Shown piece by piece: positions 35,573 to 37,512 of a DNA stretch of 37,512 nucleotides. A model generated the notes under the pieces. It was not told where the DNA came from. It searched no databases and saw nothing but the letters and a program-made list of their open reading frames with translations. Where the stretch lies: contig NZ_JAGHFX010000069.1 of NCBI RefSeq assembly GCF_017888565.1, forward strand, positions 1-37,512. Direction: 5' to 3'. Position 1 is the first letter of the stretch; each line of letters begins with the position of its first letter. The translations under genes were made by a program, and so were the position numbers. Source of the DNA: Clostridium sp. Lineage in GTDB: Bacteria > Bacillota > Clostridia > Clostridiales > Clostridiaceae.

Positions 35573-37339
35573 ATGGGTATTGAAAGAGAAAAAATTAAAG
35601 TTTATGAAATGACTTGTACATCTTGTGAAAAAAGAATTGAAAACTCTGTGAAAAAAATCAATGGCGTAATAATTGCCAAAGCAAACTACACAAAGGAAAC
35701 TCTAGACATTGAATATGACACTAGTCTATGCAATCTAGATGAAATAAAAAAAACTATAAATAAAGCTGGCTATTCTACTGAAGCTTCAAGCAATTTCGGA
35801 ACTATAGGAATACTTGTAATAATATTTATTATATTAATTTTAGGTTTCAGAACTAGTGGCTTTGACATGGAATCCAAACTCAGTAATGCTTCATATGCTT
35901 TCCTTTTCATCGTTGGTATATTTACTTCTATTCACTGTGTAGGAATGTGTGGTGGTATAATGCTTTCTCAAAGCTTATCTTTTGCTAAAGAAAGCAAATC
36001 CAAACTTGAATCAATAAAACCTTCTATATTATATAACATTGGAAGAGTTATCTCTTATACTATTTTAGGAGGAATAATTGGTGGCATAGGATCAGTATTC
36101 TCATTATCAATTACTGCAAAAGCATTTATTCAAATCTTTGCAGGTATATTCATGGTTATAATGGGTTTAAACATATCAGGCTTTAAATTTTTCAGAAGAT
36201 TTAGCATAAAAATCCCTAGCTTTCTATCTAAATATAAAAGAAAGTTTAATTCTCCTTTTATTGTAGGACTTGTAAATGGATTTATGCCTTGTGGTCCACT
36301 ACAAACTATGCAACTTTTTGCCCTTGGTACTGGAAGTGCATTTAAGGGTGCTTTATCAATGTTTATATTTGCATTAGGTACTGTTCCTCTAATGCTTACC
36401 TTTGGTGCAATTTCTGGCTTCTTAAGTAAAGGCTACACTAAGAAACTTCTTAAACTTAGTGGTGTTCTTATCATAGTTTTAGGAGTAATAATGGGTAATA
36501 GAGGTTTAGCTCTTTCTGGAATAAATCTAAATCCACTTGGCTTTATGATGAAAGGTTCTTATGCATCAAATGCTAGCACTGATTCATCTAAAGCAGTTAT
36601 TGAAGATGGAGTTCAAGTTCTAAATATGACTGCTAATAATAATGGTTATAGCCCTAATGTTTTTTATGTTCAAAAGGGGATCCCTGTTAAATGGATAATT
36701 AATGGTGAAAGCCTTAACTATTGTAATAATTCAGTGGTAGTTAACTCATTAAATCTTCAACAAAAACTTAAAAATGGAGAAAATGTAATTGAATTTACAC
36801 CAGATGATAAGGATATAAATTTTAGCTGTTGGATGGGAATGATTAGAGGAGTAATTAAAGTTGTAGATGACTTAGCTTCAGTAGATACATCTAAGTATGA
36901 TCCTTCACTTCCTAGTGCAAGTAATGGCCCTAGTTGTTGTGCTGTTCCACTAAATGATTCTCCATCTTATCCAGAAACTTTAATAACAACTTCAAAAGTA
37001 ACTGAAGAATTCCAAACAGCTATTATCAATGGTGTAGGTAAGGAATTTCAACCACTAATATTAGTTGCAAAAAGTAATCTAGACTTTAATCTTACAATAG
37101 ACTTAACTAATTATACTAATTATGAAGGTGAATATATAATATCAAGTATTACAGATGGAAGCACAGAAAGTTCCTTTATTGGACAGAAAGGAATATTTGA
37201 AATTCCATTAAACTTAGCTTCTCCCGGAGGATATGCAATAACAAAGAATGATGAAATTCTTGGTATAATTGAGATTGTAGATGATATGAAGAATATTGAT
37301 TTTGATGGAATTGTAAATAAATATCTTCGTTTTAACTAA
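35573..37339 (+). CDS. HMA - TauE/UreH-like membrane - cupredoxin fusion protein, probable copper handling
   Basis: The 588-residue protein joins three modules. An N-terminal heavy-metal-associated domain has the metal-binding MTCTSCEKRIE (Cys15, Cys18). A membrane block of about six helices (roughly 80-310) includes IHCVGMCGGIMLS (Cys122, Cys126) and VNGFMPCGPLQTMQ, as in UreH/TauE/SafE-like proteins. A C-terminal extracytoplasmic cupredoxin-like domain (about 345-435) has YCNNSV and FSCWMGMIRGV as probable copper ligands, and a further beta-rich tail with PSCCAVP follows. Such proteins are thought to move or sequester Cu(I). AGGAGG precedes the ATG. It diverges from sodA and lies near the multicopper oxidase, consistent with copper homeostasis. 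Confidence 0.88.
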   Translation: MGIEREKIKVYEMTCTSCEKRIENSVKKINGVIIAKANYTKETLDIEYDTSLCNLDEIKKTINKAGYSTEASSNFGTIGILVIIFIILILGFRTSGFDMESKLSNASYAFLFIVGIFTSIHCVGMCGGIMLSQSLSFAKESKSKLESIKPSILYNIGRVISYTILGGIIGGIGSVFSLSITAKAFIQIFAGIFMVIMGLNISGFKFFRRFSIKIPSFLSKYKRKFNSPFIVGLVNGFMPCGPLQTMQLFALGTGSAFKGALSMFIFALGTVPLMLTFGAISGFLSKGYTKKLLKLSGVLIIVLGVIMGNRGLALSGINLNPLGFMMKGSYASNASTDSSKAVIEDGVQVLNMTANNNGYSPNVFYVQKGIPVKWIINGESLNYCNNSVVVNSLNLQQKLKNGENVIEFTPDDKDINFSCWMGMIRGVIKVVDDLASVDTSKYDPSLPSASNGPSCCAVPLNDSPSYPETLITTSKVTEEFQTAIINGVGKEFQPLILVAKSNLDFNLTIDLTNYTNYEGEYIISSITDGSTESSFIGQKGIFEIPLNLASPGGYAITKNDEILGIIEIVDDMKNIDFDGIVNKYLRFN

Positions 37340-37385
37340 AAACTTTTAAGCTAATAATTATATATTCTCTCAGTATATAAAAATC

Positions 37386-37426
37386 AAAGGGGGTCGCGTT
37401 TTGGTCTTACCCCCATTATGTAGACA
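37386..37426. repeat. Insertion-sequence terminal inverted repeat, right copy
   Basis: These 41 bases match the reverse complement of 87-127 at 35 positions. The inner TGGTCTTACCCCCATTATG and GTAGACA resemble IS3/IS150-type ends. The transposase start codon lies 46 bases further. Confidence 0.65.
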
Positions 37427-37462
37427 GTCAATAAAAGGTCGTGTACAATCTACATAATGGGG
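37411..37462. repeat. Perfect 14-bp inverted repeat upstream of the transposase
   Basis: CCCCATTATGTAGA (37411-37424) and its complement (37449-37462) flank a 24-base spacer just before the transposase ribosome-binding region. The left arm is part of the terminal repeat. A transcript entering from outside the element would fold here and mask the start region, a common way to limit transposase translation; that role is inferred. Confidence 0.75.
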
Positions 37463-37471
37463 TGATTTTTT

Positions 37472-37512
37472 ATGTCAATAAAGCACAAAGCTTATAGTGC
37501 AGAATTTAAAAT
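37472..37512 (+). CDS. Partial transposase, IS3-family OrfA-like
   Basis: Only the first 13 codons are in the window: MSIKHKAYSAEFK. The HKxYSAEFK start is typical of OrfA (helix-turn-helix) proteins of IS3/IS150-type elements. The upstream terminal repeat supports this. The ribosome binding site is GGGGTGA. The gene continues beyond the right edge. Confidence 0.75.
   Translation, partial: MSIKHKAYSAEFK

Overview
The window is very AT-rich, uses clostridial GGAGG-type ribosome binding sites, and encodes proteins rich in Lys, Ile and Asn. It looks like chromosomal DNA from a low-GC Firmicute, most likely Clostridium sensu stricto. Nearly all genes run on the minus strand and are divided into transcription units by strong hairpin terminators. 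I saw no tRNA, rRNA, CRISPR array or recognisable riboswitch.

Layout. (1) 1-127 and 37386-37512 are insertion-sequence material: two 41-bp sequences in inverted orientation, matching at 35 of 41 positions, with the first codons of a transposase at the right edge. (2) 246-4595 holds a small hydrophilic ORF, a MATE exporter, a Met/Gly/Asn-rich low-complexity protein and a FUSC-type membrane protein. (3) 4838-17222 is one tight eight-gene operon. In transcription order it encodes a secreted/membrane GATase-like protein, an ABC ATPase, an ABC-2 permease, a membrane coiled-coil protein with a Gly/Glu/Gln-rich linker, a MoxR AAA+ ATPase, a DUF58 protein, a BatA-like VWA protein and a large double-VWA membrane protein. 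(4) 17634-18833 is cyclopropane fatty acid synthase, followed by a small zinc-ribbon protein. (5) 19549-27024 is a decaying double-glycine-leader bacteriocin locus: a C39 peptidase ABC transporter, an accessory protein, an HlyD-like protein with two compensating frameshifts, a peptide gene with a stop codon in its leader, a second peptide relic, and several small membrane proteins that could be immunity proteins. (6) 27494-32766 has a DUF2935 protein, a DDAH-like amidinotransferase-fold enzyme, an alpha/beta hydrolase, and a three-gene set (S41-like protein, DUF2809 membrane protein, glycerophosphodiesterase). (7) 33040-37339 is a metal and oxygen-defence cluster: multicopper oxidase, Mn-type superoxide dismutase, and a divergent three-part protein joining an HMA metal-binding domain, a TauE/UreH-like membrane domain and a cupredoxin-like domain.

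How the parts may work together. The eight-gene operon couples an ABC transporter to a MoxR/VWA assembly, which suggests an ATP-driven cell-envelope machine; its substrate cannot be read from sequence. The bacteriocin transporter and accessory protein are intact, but both peptide genes and the HlyD gene are damaged as written, so this sequence probably no longer makes the original peptides. The copper/SOD genes suggest a response to oxygen or copper in an organism that is presumably anaerobic.
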